Of a stretch of DNA of 64,000 nt, positions 9,876-19,353 are shown piece after piece. Origin of the DNA: Oceanidesulfovibrio indonesiensis. Lineage in GTDB: Bacteria > Desulfobacterota > Desulfovibrionia > Desulfovibrionales > Desulfovibrionaceae. The notes beneath the pieces were generated by a model, which saw nothing but the letters and a program-made list of their open reading frames with translations, was not told the DNA's origin and ran no database searches. The stretch spans positions 62,001-126,000 of the forward strand of contig NZ_QMIE01000002.1 of the NCBI RefSeq assembly GCF_007625075.1, written 5' to 3'. The position numbers were made by a program, and so were the translations under genes. Position 1 is the first letter of the stretch, and each line of letters starts with the position of its first letter.

Positions 9876-11468
9876 GTGGAGAAAGGCCTGAAGCCTGAAG
9901 CCGCGCGAGTCTTGATCATAGGCGGCGGCGTGACCGGAACCGGGCTGGCTCGCGACCTCGCCCTGCGGGGCGTCCCGAGTCTGCTCGTGGAAAAGCGCGA
10001 CCTGGCTGCCGGCGCATCCGGAGGCAATCACGGCCTGCTGCACAGCGGCGCCCGCTACGTGGGCTCCGACCCCGAAGCTGCGCGGGAGTGCATGGAAGAA
10101 TCCACGCTGCTCAAACGCCTCGCCCCCCACTGTATAGAGGATACGAAAGGCCTTTTCGTCGCTGTTGCAGGTGACGACGAGCAATACGTCGCCGAGTTTC
10201 CCAGGCTCTGCGCAAATGTTGGGCTGCCGGCAAAGGAGCTGGACCCCAAAACCGCGCGCGTCATGGAGCCTTGTCTCTCTGAGGATGTGATCGCCGCCTA
10301 CGAGGTCCGGGACGCCACCGTGGATCCGTTCATGCTTTGCCTGGACAACATGAGCCAGGCGCGCAGCATGGGCGCGCAGATGCTGCGCAACACCAGGGTG
10401 ACCGCGTTCCACGTGGACGGCGGGGCCATTCGCAAGGTTTTGCTGCGCAACGAAAGGAACGGCGAGGAATTTACCCTCGAACCAGAACTCGTCATCAACG
10501 CCTCGGGCGCGTGGGCCGGGTTCATCACGAGCATGGCCGGCGTGCCGCTGTCCGTGGTGCATTCTCAGGGAACCCTCGTCATCACGCAGGACCGCCTCTC
10601 CACTCGCGTCATCAACCGCCTGCGCATGGCTTCGGACGCGGACATACTCGTGCCCGGCGGCTCGGTCTCCATCCTCGGCACCACCTCGGTGCGCATCGAC
10701 GATCCGGACGAATGCCGGCCCACGGTGGAAGAGGTGGACCAGATGCTCGACGACGCAACGGCCATGGTCCCCATTCTGGAAAACACCCGCTACATCCGCG
10801 CGTACGCCGGCGTGCGACCCCTGGTGGCCGAAACGGACGAAAACGGCGGCGCGGGGAACGGCGACAATGGCGATCGATCCGTGAGCCGCGGCTACACCCT
10901 GATCGATCATGCGAAACAGGGCGTGGAAAATTTCATCACCATCACCGGCGGCAAGCTCACCACATACCGATTCATGGCCGAGAAGGCCGGGGATCTGGCC
11001 TGCCGCAAGCTGGGCGTGGACGCGCCGTGTCTGACCCGGACCGAACCTTTGCCCCCTTCGGATGCGGGACGCTGGACCGATCCCGGCGTAGCCGCCCGCA
11101 CCTGGGTTGATCGCGCCGAGGAAGGACAGGTGATCCTTTGCGAGTGCGAGATGGTCTCCAGCGGCGTGGTCGATTTCATGATGCGCGAACTTGAACAGAA
11201 CCAGGATCTGTCGGCCCTGAGCGCCATGAACGTGCGCAGCCGTGTGGGCAAGGGGCCGTGCCAGGGCTGCTTCTGCGGACCGCGCATCACCGCCCATCTG
11301 TATGATGAAGGTTGGATGTCCGCCGGGCGTGGACTGGGCGAGCTCAAGGAATTCATCAATCGTCGTTGGCGCGGCAAGGAACCAGTCCTTTGGGGAGTGC
11401 CGCTGCAACAGGCAGAGCTCCAGGAAGCGTTGCTCTGCGGCATGCTGGAACTGGAGCGGGAGTTCTGA
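9876..11468 (+). CDS. glpA: Anaerobic glycerol-3-phosphate dehydrogenase subunit A
   Basis: The 530-residue flavoprotein oxidises sn-glycerol-3-phosphate to dihydroxyacetone phosphate (E. coli GlpA is about 540 residues). An N-terminal Rossmann FAD site is visible (VLIIGGGVTGTGLARDLAL), followed by the DAO fold. Near the C-terminus is a BFD-like cysteine set (CECEM, then PCQGCFCG) that would bind a [2Fe-2S] cluster. The GTG at 9876 is chosen because AAGGAGG precedes it by 5 nt; the longer frame to 9756 lacks this. It heads the plus-strand operon glpA-glpB-membrane subunit-HdrB-like subunit. Confidence 0.9.
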   Translation: MEKGLKPEAARVLIIGGGVTGTGLARDLALRGVPSLLVEKRDLAAGASGGNHGLLHSGARYVGSDPEAARECMEESTLLKRLAPHCIEDTKGLFVAVAGDDEQYVAEFPRLCANVGLPAKELDPKTARVMEPCLSEDVIAAYEVRDATVDPFMLCLDNMSQARSMGAQMLRNTRVTAFHVDGGAIRKVLLRNERNGEEFTLEPELVINASGAWAGFITSMAGVPLSVVHSQGTLVITQDRLSTRVINRLRMASDADILVPGGSVSILGTTSVRIDDPDECRPTVEEVDQMLDDATAMVPILENTRYIRAYAGVRPLVAETDENGGAGNGDNGDRSVSRGYTLIDHAKQGVENFITITGGKLTTYRFMAEKAGDLACRKLGVDAPCLTRTEPLPPSDAGRWTDPGVAARTWVDRAEEGQVILCECEMVSSGVVDFMMRELEQNQDLSALSAMNVRSRVGKGPCQGCFCGPRITAHLYDEGWMSAGRGLGELKEFINRRWRGKEPVLWGVPLQQAELQEALLCGMLELEREF

Positions 11469-11526
11469 TCCCGGCGTCGCCGGACTGTATCAACCCTGGC
11501 CAACGGGCCAAAGGATGCGAGCACCT

Positions 11527-12882
11527 ATGCCCACCGCGAGCACCATGAAACGCCGTGACCCGGACTGCTCCTGCGATCTTATGGTCGTGGGCGCCGGCAT
11601 GGCCGGCATGGCCGCGGCCTTGTTCGCTTCGGCGCGTGGGCTTTCCGTGGCCCAGGCCGGCGGTCTCGGCGGCATAGACTTCAGCACCGGCATGCTCGAC
11701 CTGCTCGGCATGCATCCGGCTACGCAGAATCGCGACGTGGATGACCCCTGGCGGGCGCTGGAAGAACTCGCGCATGACGAGCCGCATCACCCGTATGCGT
11801 TCGTCGCACAGCAGGATATCCGCGCCGCCTTCGACGAGTTCACGAATTTTCTCGCCCGGGCAGGCTTGCCGTACGAAGGATACGCGGACAGAAACGCCGA
11901 CGTGCTCACCTCCCTGGGCACGAAAAAGCGCACGTACCGCGCGCCGCGCTCCATGTGGGCCGGGGTGCAGGCCATGCACAAGAAGCTGCCCTGCCTCGTG
12001 GTGGACTTCAAGGGCCTCAAGGGATTCAGCGGTCGCCAGATCCGGGAGATTCGCGGCGCGGACTGGCCGAAACTGCGCGCGGTGCGGATACAGTTCCCCG
12101 GTTGCGCCGGCGAGTTGTATCCGGAGCATCTGGCCTGGTCTCTCACCGAGATGGATGTGGCGGACATGCTGGCCGACGCCGTGGCCGAACACGTGCGCGA
12201 GGCCCAGGCCGTGGGATTCCCGGCCGTGCTCGGTCTGTACGCCGCGCCGGAGCATGCGCCCGGGAATTCCGGAAAGGGCGACGTCCGGCCCGGGGTCTAT
12301 GATGTCCTTGCCCGGTTGCAGTCGCGCCTTGGTGTGCCGGTCTTCGAGATTCCGACCCTGCCGCCGTCCATGGCGGGGCTGCGGTTGCGCGCTGCCTTCG
12401 AGACGTTTTTGCAGCCGGCCGGCGTGCGCATGTATCCGCAAAAGCTCGTCTCGGAGTGGGAGCGTCTGGCCGACGGGGATTTTCGTCTGCACATCGCCGG
12501 CGCAGGCGACGGCGGCACGGAAGCCATCGTCCATGCGAAGGGGGTCATCCTCGCCGGCGGCCGGTTCTTCGGCAAGGGGCTTGTGGCGGACAGGCACGCC
12601 GTGCGCGAACCGCTCTTCGGCTTGCCGGTGCTCCAGCCCCACAACCGGGCCGAGTGGCATCGCGATGACTTTTTCGATCCGCGGGGACACCCGCTGAACA
12701 GAACCGGCGTGGAAGTGGATAAGCGGCTGCGGCCGCTCTCGGAAAACGGCCGCCCCGCATTCTCCAATCTGTTCGCGGCCGGCTCCATTCTGGCGCACCA
12801 GGACTGGATGCGCGCCAAATGCGGCGCAGGACTGGCAATCGCCACGGCGTACGCCGCCGTGCAGTCGTTTCTGGACAGGTAG
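11527..12882 (+). CDS. glpB: Anaerobic glycerol-3-phosphate dehydrogenase subunit B
   Basis: The 451-residue second flavoprotein subunit has a dinucleotide-binding N-terminus (LMVVGAGMAGMAAALFASAR) and a C-terminal FAD-contact region (LFAAGSILAHQDW). E. coli GlpB is about 420 residues. The start at 11527 is uncertain; ATGs at 11515 and 11545 are in frame and no strong ribosome binding site separates them. It follows glpA by 58 nt and should form the soluble GlpAB catalytic dimer that hands electrons to the downstream Fe-S/heme subunits. Confidence 0.85.
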   Translation: MPTASTMKRRDPDCSCDLMVVGAGMAGMAAALFASARGLSVAQAGGLGGIDFSTGMLDLLGMHPATQNRDVDDPWRALEELAHDEPHHPYAFVAQQDIRAAFDEFTNFLARAGLPYEGYADRNADVLTSLGTKKRTYRAPRSMWAGVQAMHKKLPCLVVDFKGLKGFSGRQIREIRGADWPKLRAVRIQFPGCAGELYPEHLAWSLTEMDVADMLADAVAEHVREAQAVGFPAVLGLYAAPEHAPGNSGKGDVRPGVYDVLARLQSRLGVPVFEIPTLPPSMAGLRLRAAFETFLQPAGVRMYPQKLVSEWERLADGDFRLHIAGAGDGGTEAIVHAKGVILAGGRFFGKGLVADRHAVREPLFGLPVLQPHNRAEWHRDDFFDPRGHPLNRTGVEVDKRLRPLSENGRPAFSNLFAAGSILAHQDWMRAKCGAGLAIATAYAAVQSFLDR

Positions 12883-12949
12883 ACCGCCGGCGTAGTTCGC
12901 CGACGCATGGCGTGAACATACAACGGGATGTGGCACGGATAGAGTGTCC

Positions 12950-14722
12950 ATGGATTTTCTAACTGGAGGCCTACTCATCGCCCTCGCTGTATGCCTGGTC
13001 GGATTCGTCCTGAGAGTCCGGCGCTGGCTGCACGGCAGGGCACCAATCAGCAGCGGGGCCCACGAACCCCCGACCCGAGCGACCTGCCCAAAGAAGACCG
13101 ACGACAACGACCGTCGAAGACGGGGGATCTTCCGGTACGTCTCGGCCTTCTCGCTCGACGTGCTTTTCCAGGCGCACCTGGCACGGGCCAGTGTAACGCG
13201 CTGGATCATGCATTTCCTCCTGTTCGCAGGGTTCGTGGGCCTACTGCTTATGCACGCCATGGACGGTGTGTTCTCGTACGCCGTCCTTCCTTCCTATGAA
13301 CCCACGCTGGACCCGTACCAGTGGCTGCGCAACCTTTTCGGCGTCATGGTCCTCCTCGGCGTCGGGGCAGCTGCGTATCGGCGGTTCACCATTACCGGCC
13401 TCAAGCGCACCACCAGGCGAGACGACTGGTTCGCCCTGGCAATCATCGCGGGCATCGTGCTTTCCGGATTTCTGCTCGAAAGCGCCAAGATCGTGTCCGA
13501 GCGAGTGTACGAACGCATGGTGGCGGATTACTTCGCAAGCGACGACGCGGCAGAGCTCGCCGGTCTCAGGATGGTCTGGGAAGAGGAGTACGGCGTGGTC
13601 TTTTCCGAATCCGCACCCCAGCCCCTGTCCGATGCCGTGGACATGAGCCGGGAGGAGCTGCTTGCCCTGGGCCGTGAGGTTAACGACTTTGTCTGCGTGT
13701 CCTGCCATTCGGACACTGCGTCCGCCTTCGTATCCTATCCCGTGTCTCGCGCCCTCATCCCCGTAGCGCCGGTGCTGGATGGAGCGGGTGGGGTGAACGC
13801 GCTGTGGTATCTCCACGTGCTGTTCTGTTTCGCGGGCATCGTGTACCTGCCGTTCGGAAAGATGGCGCATGTTTTCCTGACGCCGCTCAATCTGCTGGTG
13901 CAGCCGACGCGCCCCAGGCCGGAGCGGGGCGGAGATATCCAGGCCTGCGGTGGGGATGATTCCGAGACGATGCGCGCCATCGGCGTGGACGCCTGCATGC
14001 ACTGCGGTATGTGCAGTGAGCATTGCAGCGTGGCCGCGTCCTATGCCGTGCTCGGCACCAAAGACATCCTGCCTTCGGAGAAGCTGAGCAGTCTGAAACG
14101 CGCGAAGACGGAAGGACTGGAGGACGCGGACGCCTTCATCTTTGCCGAGGGCAGCTTCATATGCACCGAATGCCACCGCTGCACCGACGTGTGCCCGGCA
14201 CGCATCGATTTGCAGGACCTCTGGATATCTTCAAAGCGTGCGCTTGCGGCAGGTGAGAGGGGCGGCCGCGGGGAGCCGCACCGGCAGATCGCCCGGTATA
14301 CGGCAGGGCAGTGGGCCGCCAGGTTCGCAGGCGGCAAGCTCCACGCCACGGTCCCGGAGGAAGTTGCGCGGCCTGTGATGCTTGCCGATAGTCCGCAAAC
14401 GTTCTGGGCCTGTGTGCAATGCACCACCTGTACCAACGTCTGTCCCGTGGTGGCCGCGGCCGAGGATCCGGTGCTGGAGCTGGATCTGACCCCGCAACAG
14501 ATAATGAACATGCTGCGTATGGGCCTGAAGGACCACGTTCTCGGCGCGCGCATGGTCTGGAGCTGCGTCACCTGCTACAAGTGCCAGGAGCACTGCCCCC
14601 AGGGAGTGCGCGTTGCCGATACGCTTTTCGAACTGCGCAACATCGCCACGGCGCGGCTCCGGCACGAAGCTATGCACGGCGCTGCGGGCGACCCCGACAA
14701 CAAGCAGGGAGACGGCGCGTGA
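12950..14722 (+). CDS. Membrane heme b/c and Fe-S subunit (HdrE/NarI-HdrC-like fusion) of the G3P dehydrogenase
   Basis: The 590-residue product joins five predicted transmembrane helices (N-terminal 300 residues, NarI/HdrE-like with histidines in TM2 and TM5) to a cytoplasmic Fe-S domain. A heme c motif CVSCH lies in the TM4-TM5 loop, which the positive-inside pattern of the other loops places in the periplasm. The Fe-S part has four cysteine sets: CMHCGMCSEHC, CTECHRCTDVCP, CVQCTTCTNVCP and CVTCYKCQEHCP. GlpC is normally one soluble Fe-S/CCG protein; here its role seems split between this subunit and the overlapping downstream gene. It probably connects GlpAB to menaquinone and/or periplasmic cytochromes. 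Confidence 0.8.
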   Translation: MDFLTGGLLIALAVCLVGFVLRVRRWLHGRAPISSGAHEPPTRATCPKKTDDNDRRRRGIFRYVSAFSLDVLFQAHLARASVTRWIMHFLLFAGFVGLLLMHAMDGVFSYAVLPSYEPTLDPYQWLRNLFGVMVLLGVGAAAYRRFTITGLKRTTRRDDWFALAIIAGIVLSGFLLESAKIVSERVYERMVADYFASDDAAELAGLRMVWEEEYGVVFSESAPQPLSDAVDMSREELLALGREVNDFVCVSCHSDTASAFVSYPVSRALIPVAPVLDGAGGVNALWYLHVLFCFAGIVYLPFGKMAHVFLTPLNLLVQPTRPRPERGGDIQACGGDDSETMRAIGVDACMHCGMCSEHCSVAASYAVLGTKDILPSEKLSSLKRAKTEGLEDADAFIFAEGSFICTECHRCTDVCPARIDLQDLWISSKRALAAGERGGRGEPHRQIARYTAGQWAARFAGGKLHATVPEEVARPVMLADSPQTFWACVQCTTCTNVCPVVAAAEDPVLELDLTPQQIMNMLRMGLKDHVLGARMVWSCVTCYKCQEHCPQGVRVADTLFELRNIATARLRHEAMHGAAGDPDNKQGDGA

Positions 14723-15606
14723 AGTACGCATGGTTCCCGGGCTGCAAGATTCCCTTCCACCAGCCGCAGTATGGCGAGGCCTCGCGCGCCGTGTGCCGTG
14801 CGCTGGGCCTCGATCTCGTAGACATCGAGTTCGGCTGCTGCGGCTATCCGGTCCGGCACCAGAGCTTCGAGGCGTCGGTTCTCTCCTCGGCGCGGAATCT
14901 CGCCTTGGCAGCGGCCGAAGGGCTGCCCATCCTCACGCCCTGCAAGTGCTGCTACGGCAACCTGCGTCACGCGGCCTACTGGCTGGAGCGCAACATCGAG
15001 CTGCGGCGACTCATCGATAATTGGCTTGCCGAGGAAGGCCTGCAACTCCCCGAAGACGCCGCGGATTTTCCCGAGTCCGTGCATCTGCTCACCGCGCTGG
15101 ACCGCGACGTGGGAGCGCAGAGTATCGTCGATCAGACAGCGACGCCGCTGACCGGGCTCAAGGTGGCGGCGCACTATGGCTGCCATGCCCTGCGGCCGGG
15201 CAACGTGACGCGCTTCGACAATCCGTTGCAGCCCACCATTTTCGAGCGGCTCGTGGAGGCGACCGGGGCCACGGCAGTGTACTGGCCCATGCGGCTGGAG
15301 TGCTGCGGCAATCCGCTGTTCGGCAAGGACGACCGCATGGCGCTCAAGCTGGCGCGCAAGAAGCTCGTGGACGCCAGGACAGCCGGCGCGGACGTGCTCT
15401 GCACGGCATGCACGTATTGCCAGCTTCAGTTCGACACGCACCGGGAACTGCTGCACGAATTCATGCCGCTTGAGGGGGCGCCGGCGTCTGTGCTGTATCC
15501 ACAGCTTCTCGGGCTGGCCCTTGGCCTGGACCGGGAGACTCTGGGTCTGCAACGCAATGTCACGGACTGGACGAATTGCCTGGGCTCCGGCGGCCGGGAG
15601 CCATAG
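14719..15606 (+). CDS. HdrB/GlpC-type CCG-domain subunit
   Basis: The 295-residue protein contains two cysteine-rich CCG domains: CKIP..CCGYP..PCKCCYGN in the first half and YGCHALRPG..LECCGNP..CTACTYC in the second. This is the arrangement of HdrB and of the GlpC C-terminus, which bind noncubane Fe-S clusters. It starts at a GTG overlapping the previous stop (GTGA), so the two are coupled. Together they replace a single GlpC and complete the electron output arm of the G3P dehydrogenase. Confidence 0.85.
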   Translation: MKYAWFPGCKIPFHQPQYGEASRAVCRALGLDLVDIEFGCCGYPVRHQSFEASVLSSARNLALAAAEGLPILTPCKCCYGNLRHAAYWLERNIELRRLIDNWLAEEGLQLPEDAADFPESVHLLTALDRDVGAQSIVDQTATPLTGLKVAAHYGCHALRPGNVTRFDNPLQPTIFERLVEATGATAVYWPMRLECCGNPLFGKDDRMALKLARKKLVDARTAGADVLCTACTYCQLQFDTHRELLHEFMPLEGAPASVLYPQLLGLALGLDRETLGLQRNVTDWTNCLGSGGREP

Positions 15607-15624
15607 GTTCCCCAATTTTTGGGG

Positions 15625-15671
15625 CCAGGGAGCAATGATCCCAGGTGGGTGCCCGAGGGCAAAGCCCTCGG
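15625..15671 (+). repeat. Hairpin repeat copy A, upstream of glpK
   Basis: A 47-nt element matching 40 of 47 positions with 17509-17555. It carries an imperfect hairpin (CCAGGGAGC / GATCCCAGG) followed by a perfect one (CCGAGGGC-AAA-GCCCTCGG). It resembles the CCAGGG...CCCTGG-type intergenic repeats common in Desulfovibrio genomes. Confidence 0.6.
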
Positions 15672-15768
15672 ACAGGAAGGGCGTAGCTCTTTCCATTTGT
15701 CCTGCCATTCCGTAGGTGTGGTGATGAAACGGGAACGTTGGTTTTCGAGTGATACGAAGGAGAGTGCC

Positions 15769-17280
15769 ATGGCCAAATATATCGGAGCAGTCGATCAGGG
15801 GACCACGAGCAGCCGGTTCATCATTTTCGATCAGCGCGGACGCATCGTGACACTGGACCAGAAAGAGCACAGGCAGATTTTCCCGCAGCCGGGCTGGGTG
15901 GAGCACGACGCTCTGGAGATATGGGACAACACGCAGGAGGTCATCCGCGGGGCGCTGGCCAAGGCCGGACTCAAAGGAAAGGACCTCGCCGCCATCGGCA
16001 TAACCAACCAGCGCGAGACACTGCTGGTGTGGGACAAGCGCACGGGCAAGCCCTACTACAACGCCATTGTCTGGCAGTGCACGCGTTCTCACGAGATCTG
16101 CAAGCAACTCATCGCCGAGGGCGGGCAGGACCGATTCCGCGAGAAGACCGGGCTGCCCGTGGCCACCTACTTCAGCGGGCCGAAGATCAAATGGGTGCTG
16201 GACAACGTGGACGGCGCGCGCAAGGCTGTGGAGGACGGCTCGGCCATCATCGGCACCATGGAGACATGGATCATCTGGCAGCTCACCGGCGGAGCCAAGG
16301 GCGGTGCACACGTGACCGACGTGACAAACGCCAGCCGCACCATGCTCATGAACCTGCACACCCTGGACTGGGACGACGAAATTCTGGGCATTCTCGGCAT
16401 CCCGCGGCAGGGGCTGCCCCGCATCGTGCCGTCCAGCGATTCGGAATCCTGGGGCCCTACGGAGGAGGACGGCCCGCTCAAGGCGCGTATCCCGGTGTGC
16501 GGCGCCCTGGGCGACCAGCAAGCCGCTCTGGTGGGGCAGGCCTGCTTCAGGAAAGGCGAGGCCAAGAACACCTATGGCACGGGCTGTTTCCTGCTGCTCA
16601 ACACAGGCGAGACTCCGGTGCCTTCGAACCATGGGCTCGTCACCACGCTCGCCTACCAGGTTCGCGGGGAAAAGCCCGTGTACTGCCTGGAGGGCTCCAT
16701 CGCCATCGCCGGGGCTCTGGTGCAGTGGGTGCGCGACAACCTCGGCCTTATCCAGACCGCACCGGAGATCGAAGATCTGGCTAAAGAAGTGGACGACAAC
16801 GGCGGCGTGTACGTGGTGCCGGCTTTTCAGGGGCTGTTCGCCCCTTACTGGCGGCCGGACGCCCGCGGGGTGATGTGCGGTTTGACGCGCTACGCCAACA
16901 AGCACCACATCGCACGCGCCGTGCTGGAAGCCACGGCCTATCAGACCAAGGACATCGTCGAAGCCATGAACAAAGATTCCAGCGTGGCGCTCAGCCGGCT
17001 CAAGGTGGATGGCGGCATGGTGGCCAACGACCTGCTCATGCAGCTCCAGGCCGACGTGCTCGACGTGCCGGTGATCCGGCCCAAAGTGTCGGAGACGACC
17101 TGCCTGGGCGCGGCGTACGCAGCTGGCCTGGCCGTGGGCTTCTGGAGCAATCTGGACGAGCTGCGCCAGAACTGGGAAGAAGACAAGACCTGGGAGTCCC
17201 GGATGAGCGAGGAAGACCGCGCAGCAGGCTACGCCATGTGGGGCAAGGCCGTGGAGCGGACATTGAATTGGCTGGAATAA
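15769..17280 (+). CDS. glpK: Glycerol kinase
   Basis: The 503-residue FGGY-family kinase phosphorylates glycerol to sn-glycerol-3-phosphate (E. coli GlpK is 502 residues). The N-terminal phosphate loop [13 protein letters not shown], the substrate region QCTRS, the ADP-site [11 protein letters not shown] and the C-terminal [15 protein letters not shown] are all intact. The start follows AAGGAG by 6 nt. It lies between the GlpAB-type and GlpD-type dehydrogenases and supplies their shared substrate. Confidence 0.96.
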   Translation: MAKYIGAVDQGTTSSRFIIFDQRGRIVTLDQKEHRQIFPQPGWVEHDALEIWDNTQEVIRGALAKAGLKGKDLAAIGITNQRETLLVWDKRTGKPYYNAIVWQCTRSHEICKQLIAEGGQDRFREKTGLPVATYFSGPKIKWVLDNVDGARKAVEDGSAIIGTMETWIIWQLTGGAKGGAHVTDVTNASRTMLMNLHTLDWDDEILGILGIPRQGLPRIVPSSDSESWGPTEEDGPLKARIPVCGALGDQQAALVGQACFRKGEAKNTYGTGCFLLLNTGETPVPSNHGLVTTLAYQVRGEKPVYCLEGSIAIAGALVQWVRDNLGLIQTAPEIEDLAKEVDDNGGVYVVPAFQGLFAPYWRPDARGVMCGLTRYANKHHIARAVLEATAYQTKDIVEAMNKDSSVALSRLKVDGGMVANDLLMQLQADVLDVPVIRPKVSETTCLGAAYAAGLAVGFWSNLDELRQNWEEDKTWESRMSEEDRAAGYAMWGKAVERTLNWLE

Positions 17281-17304
17281 CTTCTATACTAGTACATATT
17301 ATTA

Positions 17305-17420
17305 CTGGGAGCAGAAAATTCTTACATTTTCGCGCCCCAGTTATAAGGACGGCCACGCTCCAGGCGGGGCCACGCGGCGAACGCCGCGGGAGCAAGGAGT
17401 TTAAAATTTCTTGCTCCCAG
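17305..17420. mobile_element. Possible MITE (116 bp, TA-flanked, terminal inverted repeats)
   Basis: The element begins CTGGGAGCA and ends with its complement TGCTCCCAG. About 14 of the terminal 16 bases pair, with one A/G swap region. It is flanked on both sides by TA, the target duplication of Tc1/IS630-type elements, and has no coding capacity. Its right part also forms a 9-bp hairpin (GGGAGCAAG / CTTGCTCCC, 17388-17418) that may help end glpK transcription. Confidence 0.4.
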
Positions 17421-17508
17421 TAGTATCACTGGCCGGTCCGGCTCGCACATTCTCGAATGCGCCTCCGGCGGCCAGGGAATCAGTGATCCCCAGGACCCCT
17501 GATCGGGT

Positions 17509-17555
17509 CCAGGGAGCTATGCTCCCTGGTGGGAGTCCGAGGGAAAAGCCCTCGA
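17509..17555 (+). repeat. Hairpin repeat copy B, upstream of glpD
   Basis: Second copy of the 47-nt two-hairpin element. The first hairpin is perfect here (CCAGGGAGC-TAT-GCTCCCTGG). Two more small hairpins precede it (17471-17508), so glpD has a run of four hairpins in its leader, ending 31 nt before the start codon. Confidence 0.6.
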
Positions 17556-17585
17556 TAGTGACGTATAATTAAGTGGAGGATTCAA

Positions 17586-19145
17586 ATGGACAGGCAAGCC
17601 ATGCTCCAGGCGGTCGAGCAGGAGCTGGGATATTGGGACATCGTCATCATCGGCGGCGGGGCCACTGGCCTGGGCGTTGCCGTGGACGCCGCCTCGCGCG
17701 GCTATTCGACGCTGCTTCTGGAGCAGCACGACTTCTCCAAGGGAACGTCCAGCCGCTCCACCAAGCTCGTGCACGGCGGGGTGCGTTATCTGCGCCAGGG
17801 CAACATCTCCCTGGTGCTGGAGGCGCTGAACGAGCGCGGGCTCATGCGCCAGAACGCGCCGCATCTGGTGACGCACCAGGCCTTCCTGGTGCCCAACTAC
17901 GACTGGTGGGACGGCCCGTTCTACGGCGCCGGCCTGCGCGTGTACGACATGCTCGCCGGCAAGCTGGGGCTGGGACCGTCCAAGCGCGTTTCCAAGGAGG
18001 AGACCCTGCGACGCATCCCCACCCTGCGGGGCACGGGCCTCAAGGGCGGCGTGGTCTACTACGACGGCCAGTTCGACGACTCGCGTCTGGCCATCAACCT
18101 GGCCCAGACCGCGGCCGACCACGGCGGCGTGCTCGTGAACTACATGCAGGTCACGGGCCTGATGAAAGCCGGCGACATGGTCAACGGCGTCATCGCCGTG
18201 GATCAGGAGACAGGCAGAGAGCAGCACATCTTCGGCCGCGTTGTGGTCAACGCCACCGGCGTCTTTACCGACAGCGTGCTGCGCATGGACGATCCGGAAG
18301 CCCATCGGATCATCAAACCGAGCCAAGGCGTGCACATAATTCTGGAAAAGGAGTTCCTGCCCGGCAACACGGCCATCATGGTGCCGCAGACCGAGGACGG
18401 CCGCGTCCTTTTCGCCGTGCCCTGGCACGGCAAAGCGGTGGTGGGCACAACGGACACCCCGGTGGACGAGCCCAGCCTGGAGCCCAAGCCCCTGGACGAG
18501 GAAGTGGAGTTCATCCTGAGCCACGCCGCCAAGTACATGGCCAAGGCGCCCACCCGCGCGGACGTGAAGAGCGTGTTCGCCGGCCTGCGCCCCCTCGTGG
18601 AGCCCGGCGGCGGCAAGACCACCTCGTCCATCGCGCGCGACCATTTTCTCGTCGTCTCGCCCACGGGGCTGGTCACCATCACCGGCGGCAAGTGGACCAC
18701 CTACCGCAAGATGGCCCAGGAGACCGTGGACAACGCCGTGCTCATCGCCGGGCTGGAGGAAAAGCCCTGCGTGACAAAGCATTTGCGCGTACACGGCTGG
18801 CTGAAACACGTGGACCAGAGTGACCCGCTGCATGTGTATGGTTCGGACGAGCCGCTGATCCGGAACCTCGTGGAGACCAATCCCGAACTGGGCGAGCCGC
18901 TGCACGACAACCTTCCGTATATCAAGGCGGAAGTTGTGTGGGCCGTAATGAACGAAATGGCCCGGACCGTGGAGGACGTGCTGAGCCGCCGCACGAGGGC
19001 GCTGCTTCTGGACGCCGAGGCGAGCATCGAATGCGCGCCCGATGTGGCCCGCCTCATGGCCGGGACCATGGGCAAGGACGACGCCTGGGTCGAGGCGCAA
19101 GTGAAGGAGTACAAAGAACTGGCCGCCGGATATGTGATCAATTAG
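17586..19145 (+). CDS. glpD: FAD-dependent glycerol-3-phosphate dehydrogenase GlpD
   Basis: The 519-residue membrane-associated flavoenzyme is of the GlpD/GlpO type. It has an N-terminal FAD site (IVIIGGGATGLGVAVDAASR), the substrate motif SSRSTKLVHGGVRYL and the C-terminal domain typical of GlpD. It is distinct from GlpA: it lacks the BFD-like cysteines and passes electrons straight to quinone in known relatives. GGAGG lies 6 nt before the ATG. Presence of both GlpAB-type and GlpD-type enzymes in one regulon suggests use under different redox conditions. Confidence 0.94.
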   Translation: MDRQAMLQAVEQELGYWDIVIIGGGATGLGVAVDAASRGYSTLLLEQHDFSKGTSSRSTKLVHGGVRYLRQGNISLVLEALNERGLMRQNAPHLVTHQAFLVPNYDWWDGPFYGAGLRVYDMLAGKLGLGPSKRVSKEETLRRIPTLRGTGLKGGVVYYDGQFDDSRLAINLAQTAADHGGVLVNYMQVTGLMKAGDMVNGVIAVDQETGREQHIFGRVVVNATGVFTDSVLRMDDPEAHRIIKPSQGVHIILEKEFLPGNTAIMVPQTEDGRVLFAVPWHGKAVVGTTDTPVDEPSLEPKPLDEEVEFILSHAAKYMAKAPTRADVKSVFAGLRPLVEPGGGKTTSSIARDHFLVVSPTGLVTITGGKWTTYRKMAQETVDNAVLIAGLEEKPCVTKHLRVHGWLKHVDQSDPLHVYGSDEPLIRNLVETNPELGEPLHDNLPYIKAEVVWAVMNEMARTVEDVLSRRTRALLLDAEASIECAPDVARLMAGTMGKDDAWVEAQVKEYKELAAGYVIN

Positions 19146-19167
19146 CAGCTTCCCCCCTGACCATTCC

Positions 19168-19198
19168 GTGAAGGCCGTGCGTTTCGTGCGGCCTTCAC
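19168..19198 (+). terminator. Terminator after glpD
   Basis: A 10-bp perfect stem (GTGAAGGCCG / CGGCCTTCAC) with an 11-nt loop, followed by the pyrimidine-rich GTCTTCCCTTTC. It lies 22 nt after the glpD stop and closes the glp cluster. Confidence 0.65.
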
Positions 19199-19353
19199 GT
19201 CTTCCCTTTCAAGCCTTTCTCACCCTGCAAAGCTCCCAACGCGCGCAGACAGCGTCAAGGGGCAGTCCGTACGTTCGAATACCCCATTGCATTACTCCTT
19301 TTCCCGTGCAATTCTGCGGCAAATCGTTTTCCGACAGCCCAATGGAGGTGGCT

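Noticed and set aside
14575-16908. 777-codon minus-strand ORF opposite the HdrB-like gene and glpK
   Set aside because: Long antisense frames are common in high-GC DNA; the plus-strand genes have intact catalytic motifs.
17388-17418. Simple terminator for glpK instead of a mobile element
   Set aside because: The 9-bp hairpin alone fits a terminator, but the outer inverted repeat with TA on both sides is not explained by it; kept as a candidate element with modest confidence.
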